Source: Trissonchulus latispiculum (taxonomy: Eukaryota; Nematoda; Enoplea; Enoplida; Ironidae). Taken from it: a stretch of DNA of 64,000 nt. This document shows, piece after piece, positions 15,037 to 26,900 of this stretch. Under the pieces are notes generated by a model that was given only the letters and a program-made list of their open reading frames with translations, searched no databases and was not told the origin of the DNA. Both the position numbers and the translations under genes were made by a program. The DNA is taken from assembly GCA_030248195.1 (NCBI GenBank), contig JASAND010026316.1, positions 52,062 through 116,061 on the forward strand, given 5' to 3'. Every line of letters starts with the position of its first letter. The first letter of the stretch is position 1.

Positions 15037-16182
15037 GAGTCACTCATACTTTACACCGAGCCTACTCTAACCTTACTTTTCTTACTTTTTGTGCATGTTT
15101 TGTATTGACCGTTCACTAGATGTACTGCTAACTTTATAACATTTGAATTGGTTTTCCATCCCTCTGAGTCACTCCTAAAATTTCTCCGAACATACTCCGA
15201 GCATACGTTCTTCAACTTTCAGCCTTCACCACTGACTTCGTCGACTTCCCTAATTTTATTCACCGCGTCAATATTATATTACTCCAAACCTACCCTGAGC
15301 ATACTTTCTACAACTTCCACAAATTCTTACCCTTACCTACCTGGCCTTAACCACAAACCCATTCTATCAATGTGCGTCACTCCTTAATTACACCAAGCCT
15401 ACTCTGAGCTTATTTATTCAACTTTCTTAGATTTTTACTTTAACCTATCTTGTCTGACCTTACCTAAGAACCAGCTTCCTTGTTTTGTGCACTGAGTCAC
15501 TCTTAAATAACACCGAGCCTACACCGAGTAAACACCGAGCCTACTCCAAACCTACTCCAAATTTACTCCTTTTATTTCCTTTCATGATGTTTTTTAGTCA
15601 AGTCCTTCTCGTTCTTTCAGTCTTCTTCATTTTTATCACTCTCTCCAAATCAATTGTTCCGGTTCTCATTCCACAGTAAAATTCTGCTATGGGTTACTCC
15701 TACCTTGCTCCATATTGTACGATCGTCGAAACTTCATAACATCTTAAACGAATTTGCTTGATCTCTACCACTGTACCTTCTCCTTTCCCTTGATTTATAT
15801 TGCGAGTCACTCAGCCCCTGCTTGCTAACCAAACTTTTCAAACATCAACCTAACCCTAACCTAACCTAACCTATTAACCTAACCCAATTTTCAACTTAAC
15901 ACATTTCCTAACTACCTTGGCTTCATACATACTCGAGTCACTCCGAGCTTACATCAACTATAGTCTAAGCTTACATTGTCCTGGCATCAATCGATTTTCC
16001 ACAGCTGGCCTACCAGGATCATGTTCCTTCGTCACTCCAAACCTACTCTGAACCTGCTTCGACCCTTTTGATCATTATTCAAACAGTTGCTTTCAGTTTA
16101 CCCTCATCTGTTCAACCACCTCGGCTTTGAGTTTCGAGTCACTCCAAGCTAACACCGAGCCAACACCGAGTATACACCGAGC
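15037..16182 (+). repeat. Spaced GAGTCACTCC modules 5' of the RT frame
   Basis: GTCACTCC cores, usually preceded by GA and followed by runs of ACACCGAG or ACTCCGA, occur at about 15037, 15166, 15374, 15494, 15804, 15935, 16031 and 16136, mostly 95-130 bases apart, with weaker copies in the larger gaps. The last module runs into tandem ACACCGAGCC copies. It looks like a decayed tandem array of roughly 107-bp units, as in promoter monomers of some retroelements; function is inference. Confidence 0.6.
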
Positions 16183-16320
16183 TTGCACCGAGCCAACACC
16201 GAGTATACACCGAGCTTGCACCGAGCCAATACCGAGTATACACCCATACAAACTCTCTCCGGACCAGTCCAGCCCAACTCGTTCGATAGTGGACCTTATG
16301 TCCTACTACGGGCTCAATGC

Positions 16321-19300
16321 ATGATCCATGAAGAGCAACCAAACTTTAGTGCAGACGACGCAATTGTATTCAGAACCGATTTGCGATCAATGCTGCTAGC
16401 ATGCACTGCGGCTGAACAGTACCCTCGCTGCCCCTCACCAAACCAAGGGGAAAAGCCAAACGCAGCAGATGCAAAGCAGCAGGCTGAGGTTAAAGCTAAT
16501 CCCAAGGCAAAACCGAATAAAATGCTTCCACGTGATAAACTTTTAACCGAACTTAACGAAATTCAACGGGACGACTTCGAGACGTTCGAGACTTTTTGTA
16601 ATACAGTTATCACTGCATGTCAACCGAAGTTTGACAAAAAGCAGCATCCCAAACAACCCAAGAAGCAAACAACATCAAAAGCCCATGCGAATCCAAAACC
16701 TCCGGTGCGTCCCCCTAATTTACAACAACTGTATTACAAAAATAGAAATAAGATGCTACAAAGTATCATTGGAAAAACGTCTCCCAAATGTGACATACCA
16801 AATACTGAGATCTACAACCATTTCAAAGGTACAATGGGAACGACATACGAAGTGAATCTGGAGAACTCATTTACTGCATACGATAGTCTACCATGCGCTA
16901 CAAGTGATGCAGGAAATGATAACTTATTTACACCAGAAGAAGTCTGGGGGAAATTACGAAACATGTCCAATTCGGCTCCCGGAAATGACAAAGTCACATA
17001 TGGAGCACTTAGAAAATTGGACCCTGATGGTCTTCTTCTAACAAGTATCTACAATAGATGCCTGTTTCATAGAAGAATACCAAAGCAATGGAAGGAAACT
17101 CAGTCATTCCTGATACATAAGAAATCCGATCCAAACATAATTACAAATTGGCGACTCCTTAGCTTGCAACCGTGCATTTACCGGTTGTATTCAGCCCTGT
17201 GGGCTGCGAGAATATTCTCTTGGAGTAAGAGGAACAAGATAATATCGGATCCTCTCCAAAAAGGATTCGCCCCAACTGACGGAGTTAGCGAACACTCATT
17301 TCTACTTCGATCAGCTATATCAGAAGGGAAAATGAGAAATAAGAAAGCAGCATTCGCATGGCTTGATCTGAGCGACGCTTTCGGGTCTGTCCCCCATAAT
17401 CTGATAATGGCCACCCTTCGCAAAACTGGTCTAAGTGAAACAATATGCTCAATTATCTTAGACTTCTACACTGACTGTACTATGCGGATTTCAACAAATA
17501 CAGGCCCAACAGAGCAAATTCAAATACAACGTGGGGTCAAGCAAGGAGATCCCTCGTCTCCGGTTCTTTTTAATCTTGTCCTCGAGACAATACTCAGTGC
17601 CATTAAAAAGGACCGCGACGCTGCATTATCCCTTTTTGATATTAAGATCCCTGCTCTGGCGTATGCCGATGATCTTGTCCTCACAGCTACAGATGAACAA
17701 AAATTACAGTCACAATTGGACAGAGCTCATGAAGCGGCTGCTTGGGCCGGATTGACCTTTAATCCGTCAAAGTGTGGAACGTTGGTTGTAGATAATAACA
17801 AAGTCATACTCCACACCTTTCGGCTCAGCAACCAGGAGATTCCTGCTTTGTCAGAAGGAGAAGCTTATGCTTATCTTGGTATTCATGAAGGACTCGGCGT
17901 AGATCAGTCACCAAGAACAGTCCTTAGCCAGTGCATGAAAGAGGCTAAGTCTGTGTTTGACAGTAGCCTTTTCCCTTGGCAGAAAATGACGGTTTACAAG
18001 ACCCAGATTCAATCTAAGCTATCCCATCTCCTCAGGTTTACGTCCTTCCCCACGACAAGAGAGCTCGATACCTACGACGAAACTATCAGATACCTAATTA
18101 AAGCGAAAGTGCTCGATGCACCAGAGCAAATTGCAAATGGGTACCTGTACGGTTCACAAAGTATCGGCGCACTAGGACTTACGGAAACAACCTTAGAGCA
18201 TTCTATCTTCCGTATATCCAGAAGTATGAATCTTCTATGGTCAAACTGTCCCACCGTAAAAGCGATAGCATGGAACCAACTGAGAGAAGCTGCGCGTACT
18301 ACGTCCCTAAAAGCTGCAGAAGCCATCCCATTGGGAATTAGTCCCCATGCGATGTTAGATGACGACAGTCCGCAAGCAGTCTGCAACTATCTTAATGGTG
18401 TAGTAAAAATCCATAGGAAGGCCCCACGGCTTACTCAATGGTGAACGCTGAGACAAGACCTGAGGAAACTCAGCAAATATATCCAAATAGTTGCGATACC
18501 TGACGGAGAAGAATTCAAGCTCTCTGTGTCAATGCCAGGGTCGAACGAGATCGTCACTATAGGTCGCCAGGGGATCAAAGGTGCCGTCTCGGCCCTTCGC
18601 AAGGCCATCGGAGCTTATTACAATATTCAGCTACTGACGTCCCCAGTCCAAGGCTCAACCCTAAGAAATGTCGCTAGGAATACAGAACAGGGACATTTTC
18701 TATACACAGGGGACGGACTTCGGCCAAAAGACTACCATTTTGTTCACACTGCGAGACTGAACAAAATATCGGTCAGAAGTATTCTTCCCGGAAACAAGTC
18801 TTGCAGGAGATGCGGTAACCGTCTGGAAACTCTTGGCCATGTCCTAAATAACTGTATTCGATACCACGGCAGCTCCTATACTAAGCGCCACAATTCTGTC
18901 CAAAAGGTTATCGAAAATGCTGTGCCAAAGTCTGCGTTTGATATGAAAATCAATCGACAGATCAAAGAAACCAAATGGAGAACCAGACCCGATATTGTGG
19001 CTTTTAGTAAATCCCAAAAGGTAGTCTTTCTGCTAGATATCTCCATTGTTAACTCATCCTTTGAAACTGCGTTCGCTAATGCTCGGACCAGGAAATTGGA
19101 AAAATACCAGAATGAGGTTCGCAGCCTAGAAGAACAAGGATACGCAGTCTACTTGGACGCGGTTCTTGTAGGATCCCTAGGCACGTGGGATATTGCCAAT
19201 GACCCGATTCTTGGCATGATCGGCATCGGTAGGCAAAAGCTGAAAAGCATACGACGAAAATGCATTTCGGCTGCGATACAAGGCTCCACTGATATTTGGT

Positions 19301-19821
19301 ATCACCATCTACGGAGCCCACCCACAGGAACCCCGAATAGGATGCCTGACAAGGCACAGGCAAATTCAACTGCAAGACTTAGCCCGCGGCAGCACAGCTA
19401 TATGAAAACCGGAGGCGGACCTGGCTACCGTGAGCAAAGTCAATTGACCCCCAAAACCCCACAACTAACCTACATCCGCGAACGCCCTGACCACAGAAGA
19501 CAGCCACTGATCAATAATGAGCGCCAATTCCAAAGGTCAATCCCGTCCCTTCTGACCATATCAACACACCCGACCCACTTGCACGGGAAGATGGGGAGAC
19601 CGAATCCTAACAGAAAAGTTTTTATCCACAACGACAAACTGTTAGTCAGATTTGGATCTTCTGCAGGAATGCCTTATCCTAACAGATTTTATACCAATGT
19701 CCCTTATTCCACCAGATCTTCACTGGGAAGAGACAGTGAAAAGAATCATACACTTCCCGTTGATACTATAGAAGAAATAATTCGAAAGCATTTGAGTAAA
19801 GTGTTTGACAGAAATGGTTAA
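16321..19821 (+). pseudogene. R2/NeSL/Hero-type reverse transcriptase with restriction-like endonuclease, one in-frame UGA
   Basis: The frame is open from 16153; the first ATG is at 16321, and the real start is unknown. RT motifs are clear: NSAPGNDKVTYGAL, LDLSDAFGSVPHN (motif A Asp), RGVKQGDPSSPVLFN, AYADDLVL (17662-17673), then a thumb with YLGIHEG. After 18444 come a zinc knuckle CX2CX8HX4C (CRRCGNRLETLGHVLNNC, from 18802) and a PD-(D/E)XK-like core (RPDIVAFSKSQKVVFLLDIS), the order found in RLE-type non-LTR retrotransposons, which cut DNA and prime reverse transcription at the nick. The N-terminus is Lys/Pro-rich without the C2H2/Myb fingers of R2. About 170 extra residues follow the endonuclease. 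A single TGA (18442-18444) interrupts otherwise continuous coding in the same frame, consistent with a recent CGA-to-TGA change or readthrough. Confidence 0.85.
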
Positions 19822-19937
19822 CTTCACTCTACTAATCCATTCTACAGTAACGTATTGTTAGTTGGGAGAGGGCAACTCCCCTTAATACCTGTTTGCCCAG
19901 TATATGCATGTTGATTTATTTTCAATAAAGTTGTAAA

Positions 19938-20006
19938 AGGGAACCGGAAATTTACTCCAGATTTTGGGATTGGGATTGGGGGTCGAAAAGCTCGCCCTAT
20001 ACTACT
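19938..20006 (-). repeat. Right terminal inverted repeat of the RT element
   Basis: Perfect reverse complement of 14573-14641, beginning 9 bases after the AATAAA at 19924-19929. Confidence 0.85.
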
Positions 20007-20012
20007 GGGGGT

Positions 20013-20259
20013 TCTGGGGTTCTAACTTTTATCTTGACATGGGCCTAAAAGGCTTTCAAACTAGAAACTAGAACCTATAAACTGTGGTGTTGAGGTGACC
20101 TCCGTTCCATCTCCTTGAATGAACACTTGCCTTAACGAATATAAAAATAGTTTAACTTTTATATTCTTTAAAAACATTTTAAAACGCTTTTACTTAGTTT
20201 AAAAATATTTAAGAAATCAATGAATAAATGAGCCATATGTTGCTTCTCGTCCACTTAAC

Positions 20260-20300
<41 letters not shown>

Positions 20301-20900
20301 GTACTAATGTACATTATCCGTTGCTTTGTAAAAAGTTTTAGCTTGAAACTCAACAAAAGTACTTTCAATTTCGAGTTTAATAGTGAATTTAGGTTGGAAG
20401 TGTTAAATTAAAACTTTCTTAAATAGTTTTACGTTGGATGTGGAAACTGAAAGTTTGGTTCTACAAAGATTTCTAAAAATGAATTTCGCCTCCTCAATTG
20501 AAAATGGGTTAAGTAAGGGGGAATCCCCTTAAACAGAATGAAATAATCAGATTCAAAGTTTCGTTCTAAAGTCAACTTTTTCAACTTTCGTCTGCATTTA
20601 ACGCCCGCCAACCGGTTAGTCAGCCAGCGTGCGGAATTATTGCTCGCTCACTTGCAAAGTTGAGAAAAATTGTCGCGCGTGGTCGTCAGTTAAGCAAAAA
20701 CTACGCTACAGTTTAAGTCTCTGTTTGTTTGTGAGTGAGATGTGTGAAAGTGAAAGATTTGAATGACTTTGTTTAGATCAGTCGGGCTTAGCCCTAATTT
20801 TCTGCGCACAATTTTTTGGCACAAAATTAGCAAAACTTAATTTCTTCCAATTTTTCCTTTTCAGTGTCACATTTTCTTTTTCTTCTTCTTTTCTGTTTAG
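20013..20900. other. Region upstream of the RasGAP gene
   Basis: Contains the TA microsatellite. Between about 20600 and 20760 the sequence is richer in CG and includes a possible 5' UTR donor (TTGTTT then GTGAGTGAG at about 20727), so a non-coding first exon and promoter may lie here. Not proven. Confidence 0.3.
20264..20299. repeat. (TA)n microsatellite
   Basis: Uninterrupted TA dinucleotides between the RT element and the RasGAP gene. Confidence 0.9.
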
Positions 20901-23900
20901 ACTGGAATCCGTCGACTAGTTTTGAATGTCTACAGCAACCGATTCCTCCAAGACGATTTCTCACTCCGGCCAAATCCAGTGTCAGCCTATCGCAAACCAA
21001 TCTAGCAACTGTTGAGGACAGGCGATATTCTTCCCAACGGAAATTCTCGGTAATTACGTAATTACATCATTAATTATTCTTAATTATTGTTAAGTATGCT
21101 AGATCTGAATTTCAAGGTAAGATAAAAGATAGAGTCTTGGAGAGAACTCCAACCCACAGAAGGTCATAGGGTGTCGGTGCTTATCTCCGAATTCTCAGCC
21201 CAAAGCCAGTAGTAACAAATAACTCAAATCAAATGTTGACACATCTGTGGAAGGGGGCAGCCCTTCATCAGGTACTACACCAGAACACAGAATCCTTCCA
21301 CCTTCCCACCGTGGTGGTATCCAGTTAAGGTTGGATAGCTGGGTCGGCTAGAGCCCAGGGCGAGCCGATATGCGCTTAGTTCCTTTGCTCAGGGGGATTA
21401 CAGCTAATGTCTGTAGCTGTTGTGACGGCTTTGTGTCAGCGGTGATTCGAAACTCGGACTATCGGTTCCTCAGTCGAACGACTTAACCACTCGGCCGTCA
21501 CAGCCCATTCGATCTGGAATTTACTGTAGTAAAGTAAAACTAAGCAGGTGGGTATCTGGTTGATTTCCCACTTGGATCAGTTATCTAAAAGTGAAACAGC
21601 GAATGAAACAAAGATATAATACCTGCGTCCGGAAACATTCGGTCCCGAGGTGGGGATCGAACCCCATAACCTTTGGGTTAGTGCACCAACACTCTACCGA
21701 TTGAGCCACTCAGACAGAATCGAACCAAGCTTAAGTTTGAATTCGAACCCAAAGACATTTCATCCACGTCAGAGTTTGCCGTCTACTCCTTTTCATTTTT
21801 TGTTGAAAAAACTAAGAAATTGCTTCCAGACACGCTGAAGCGTTCTTCCGAATTCTTTTTCTTATTTCAGAATCTTGGTCATATGTTTTGGAGAGGAGTG
21901 AAACGAACGGCCAGTTCTACCCGAGTGGATAGCCGGAAGTCTCTATTCGAGGGAACAGCCAGGTAAATTTCCCATTTTCTTTAATTTAAGATGGATTCAA
22001 ATTTTTAAATTGAATTTCATTGTAAATGAGGAAATAATTCTGATTGCTAAAAGTAAGGTTAAATTGGGTTCTGTCGTTGAAACTTGCCGTAAACGGAATA
22101 TTAAATGTGCTACCAGAAGAGAGACTCATAAAGTTTCTTTCGTAGTGATTATTTGTAAAATTAAAGTTAGGTTTACTAAAATTAAAAAGTGTATAATTAA
22201 TTAATGTATTCCAAACGTTAAAATATATATACGTAGGAGGAGGAAGAAGCTTTTCAGTATCCTATTCTGAAGCTCAGAGCTGAGTGTTTTTATTACCATT
22301 TACTTATAATAATTTGATGATAACAAATTCGGCTGATTCGAGTGTAACCGTAGACGCAGTTTTAGACTCCTAAACTTTTTAGCAAACAAACTTCACTCTT
22401 TCATTTCAACAAGTCAGGCGTGTTTCTTGAAAGGGTGAAGAAATCATCCACTCATCAAATCAACGGAAAGTTTACACAGCAAAAACTTGTTGAATTATAT
22501 ATTTATATTACGTATATATATGCAGTATAATATCGTCATACAAAGTTTGCGATAAACTTTTTTTAGTTCTTGAAAGCGTGTAAGCATTCAATGAGAAAAC
22601 ATTGACGGAAAGCAGTCAACTTTGTCGGCTAATTTTGGTGTAGTTGTTCGAAGTTTTAAGTCTGTTACGCTTTTGGAATTCTTGATTGGCAGAGAGGAAG
22701 AACTCACCACCAGTAAATAAAGTTTTTCAGGAAAACTTCTAACTTCTGAGTCGCATCTCTCTGAGGCAAAATTTGTCCTCAAATTGGGCTCTGTAAGGAA
22801 GTTAACGGTGTAGCTACTTTTGTCACTTAACTAAGGTTTGGCTCATTATCCTTATGGACTTCACCCTAGATCTACTATGGTGAGCTGAACGGATATGGGA
22901 GAATGCTACTTGCTAGATCTATTGCTAATTTCCATATTTGAGCATTAGCTACCAAATTTGCGCTAAGTTTAGTTGGGGAGGAGGGAGATTATTTGAGGGA
23001 TAGGTATGTATGTAATTGGTGCATTTATTTCCATAAGAACGTAATAATAATAATAATAATAATAATAATATGATGCCAGCAAATTCAAATTGTTAAACTT
23101 CCGCTACTGTTCTTGCTAAGCCAGGTTTGGTGATTTAAGTGTACGTTATAAGCTCTGAGTCTGGCGAGAATGCAGGGTCGAGTTAAATTTAACTCGTTTA
23201 ACTCCGTTTAACTCTTTCGCGAAATCGCCCCCTCCCCCCTGAGCAGTGTGTGTCTCTCCTGTTGGAGAGGGTAGCGTTTAGAGAGAGTGTGAAATGCATT
23301 GTTTTGTTACTTCATAAATTTGCATTCTCAGAAGTGTTAAACAAAGGGTCCGACAGATGATAAACTGCAGCCACTGCAGTCAACTTTGGCGCCTTCCAAA
23401 AAGTTTGTTGCAGAAGTTTAGGGCAGTCCGACTTTCATTCTGCGGGACAAAAACGGGAACGTCAACTCAAAGTTTGCGGTTTTTTACTCCCTCATAAAGA
23501 GGTTGCACTTGGTGCTTGTTTGAGCAACCTAATAAGTTGTTTTTACTTTTTTTTCCACTTTTTCACGATAAGTATGAAGTGTTTCAAACTGGCTGCATTT
23601 ATGGTCAAATAGTTAGAAATAAATTGATCAATACAGGTCATAAATATTTGTTAATGCGTGAAAGTAAATAATAAGCATTTACATATATTGAAGGATTAAG
23701 GTATATTATATATTCTTAGCCTAGCAGACTGAATTTCGTAATTAGATTGGTGTGGTCATCTCCGGTGGATCGCCCGTTAAGTTTATCCTAATTCCTCTCG
23801 ACAGTTTAATGGTAGAATTTTACTCTCACTCCATATTGTTCAAATTTTGAGAAAATAATATAAATTATGCGCAGATAGCTTCGCTTTGGATTAGAGCATT

Positions 23901-26900
23901 TTTTCGTCTTTCTGTTGACAATTAAATGAAATTAAATCAGTTTAAAGTAAATTAGTTTAAATTAAATTAAAATTAAATTAAGTTCAATTCAGTGATGCCC
24001 TTCTTTCATGGGTTAGTCCAATAAGGTTTACAACAAATTTGTTGCTAATATCTTTGTTGGACTACACTTTTCAATAATTATTTATATACTTCGTTTATCA
24101 TAATATCGATTTCGGAGAAATCGATTCCGAGCGAATCAATTAGTTCAGTCTCATCGATACAATACGTATATGTTATTACAATAGTTTGTTGTTTACAATA
24201 GAATATATATCCAATACACTTTCAGCTATATAATATATATGTCTAATTTTACTGAAAATTACTCATTTCAGTTGTATATAATTATTATTATATATAACCA
24301 GTTTTGTAAAGCTCTACAAGCATACGTGACTGGATTTCTAGTTTAGAATATATAGCTGTTTTTGTCCAATCTTCAGTTCCGAGTTATGTAATTAATTTTT
24401 CTGTGAGCGTAATGTAATCGTACGACAGCCTATGTTTGACTACAGAGTAGGCAGTACATAGGCCTTGAATTTTCTATTTTAAAATTAAATTTAAGATTAA
24501 AATTTTAATTGAACGGGTTTTTAATATTGCGGTCTCTGATTGTTTTGTCATTTTGACAACTTTTAATACGTTCTCATTGTTCTGAATTGTTCTGGCGGTT
24601 TTTGTGGAATTCGGATTAACCGTCAGAAATATAAAAGATTTATAGGTTTAATGTTGAGCCGAATTTATGAAAATTGAATTTAGATTAAAAGCAAATGCTT
24701 ATGCTGAGCTGAAACGTGTTTAGCTTTCAGAATAGAAATTAAAATTTTATGAAACAGAAATTGGTGGGAGTGCAGCTCAAATTTCAATTTGAAACCAGAA
24801 TATTGCTGAGGTTCAAATTTCTGTTCAAACTAAACTAGACCGACACAAGTTGATACTTGGATTCAGCTCTGTTGAGGACTATAAAATTCTATTATATCAT
24901 CATTTGTTCCAATTTAGCAGTGACTAAATTCTAACCTGATAATGTAGTAGTGATAAAATAATTATCTTTTTCCGTGTATGGGAATTTTTAGTTTTGTAAC
25001 AGTAGAAGTATATATCCAACATTAGCTTAAGCCTTAAGTTCAAGCCAAGACTTGTTTCCAGCTTCTTTTACTTAAATGTTAGGTTTTTCTTTCCTTGGAA
25101 CAATTCTGTTTTGAAGAACAACAGGGAAACGATCGCTCATAGTTTCTTTACCTTTCATAGCTCTTCCTTATATACTTTCCGGTGAACTTTCATCGGTTTC
25201 CGTTCTACACTTCTAACTTAAAGCTAACGTCAGCTTATGAGATATCAAAATTTATTCTGTTCGCCGACCATTGTTTTAAAATTTGAGATTTGTATTCCAA
25301 ATGTCTGCACGGGCCGAATTTTTGCGGCTGGTCCGTTCGAATGGACCTTCGACCCGCGGAACCCATAAAGATGACTTTATCCTCCTTGAATTGCGTAGTT
25401 TTTGAGCCATGTTTTAGTCAAATTACAGGAAACTTTTGCAAACTTTCTGCAAACTTTCAGAGGACAAAAATTCTGATAAACTGGAAAAGTTTGCAAATTC
25501 AGGCACTAACTTTCCCCAGTTTCCCCAGCTCACTTTGACTAACTTTGAAATGGATAGTCGCATAATCTACAGCTCTAATTTTTTTATTCCACAAAAACGT
25601 GACTCAGCAAACGCTTTCTAGCTTTCATTTCAACAATCTCTTTATTTATATCAGAGCTTTCGATGCACAGGGAGAATGATTCATATTCAAGTCAACACTT
25701 TTGTGGAACTCAAATTTCCTCCTCTAATTTAAGAGTCATTTAGCTGAGGTTTCTCATCAAAACCGGGGGTTCCTGGGTTTTCGGCTTCCTATTTTCCCCT
25801 TCCCCCAGTGCTTTATGGATGAAACAAAAGAATAATGTGAGAGCTAATTAGAAAAAAAGGCTCTCCATTAGTCCCAGAAACTCACTCCACTTGGGAGAGT
25901 CTGTTTTCCTGATATTCTAGAAATCCACACCAGTAGAAAATTTCTGGCAAAAGGAGATTAGATGGTGATTTTATGCAAATTTGATTTTGCAAAGGATTTC
26001 AGTTGTTCTGTAAATGCTTAAAGAGGAAAACGAAATCTTTTGTTTTTGTTCACTTAAAAACAGTATTAAAAAATCATAAAGTAGCGGGCAGATCAGATCA
26101 GTTTCTTAATCTGATAATTAGAACTTAGAACTCGTTACAATCACGGGAAAAGACCTCTTATAAATTGGCATAAATTTTTGAAATTGAAAATTAATTTTGG
26201 AGGAAGTTTACATATTGGATACGCAGGTTTCAAAGGTTATATACAGCTTGCCCTTTGAACGAATCTGAAATTTTTCTGAAATCTTTTATTCCACAGAATT
26301 TGCAATTTGAAAATGTAATAATCGTAGTTAATCTACAATAGTGATTATTAAATATTAATCTACAGTAGTGATTATTTAATACCTGTACGTACATATTTTT
26401 ACTCAACAGCGGAACTTGGACATTTCTTACGACCGACTGATTGTAGAAATCTTGGAATTAAGATTTGATTATTCGTAAAAAGTTGGGAATACATGTAGGA
26501 GTGTGGATATGTCATAAATTGTGCTCAATAATAGAGCAAATTTCTAATTTCTTGTTTAATTCTTGTAAATTATTAAAGTCTGCAAGCCTAGAGAGTTAAC
26601 GGCTTTGCAATAATATCTAGTTTATATTAAAGTCTCATCTCACTCAGAAATGTTGCTGAAAAGTAAACTTGACCTATTGAGTCGCGGTTATACTCTCTGT
26701 TTGAGTAGGAAAGTTTATTTATCGCTAAAAGCTTTAGGAGTGCATCTCTATTTTCTGTCATTTCGATAATGCTGAATTTAGACATGGACATAACCGTTGT
26801 TCCCATATTATGTAACGGAGAGCAAAAGAGTTTCATGTTTACGTAAGAGCTTTCAAAAGCCCTGCGTTAGTTATTTCAAGCTCTATCAATGGTTCTAGTT

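Larger units (their letters stand above)
14573..20006 (+). mobile_element. Reverse-transcriptase element with 69-bp terminal inverted repeats
   Basis: The first 69 bases (14573-14641) and last 69 bases (19938-20006) are perfect reverse complements, starting AGTAGTATAGGGCGAGC and ending in CT. The 6-bp direct repeat GGGGGT flanks both ends (14567-14572, 20007-20012). Joining the flanks recreates a GATGGGGGTTCTGG unit like those of the tandem array at 14.0-14.2 kb, so the empty site can be inferred. Inside are a 1.5 kb region with GAGTCACTCC modules, one long RT/endonuclease frame and an AATAAA (19924-19929) just before the right repeat. No transposase, integrase, polymerase B or capsid gene is visible. 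AG...CT ends and 6-bp duplications are also known in Polinton/Maverick elements, but nothing else fits that class. Confidence 0.8.

Noticed and set aside
16183..16320. N-terminal extension of the RT frame upstream of the first ATG
   Set aside because: This part translates the ACACCGAGCC tandem repeats and begins at a TTG, so it is probably untranslated.
14573..20006. Assignment of the RT element to Polinton/Maverick
   Set aside because: Ends and 6-bp duplication fit, but there is no polymerase B, retroviral-type integrase, packaging ATPase or capsid gene, and the element is far too short.
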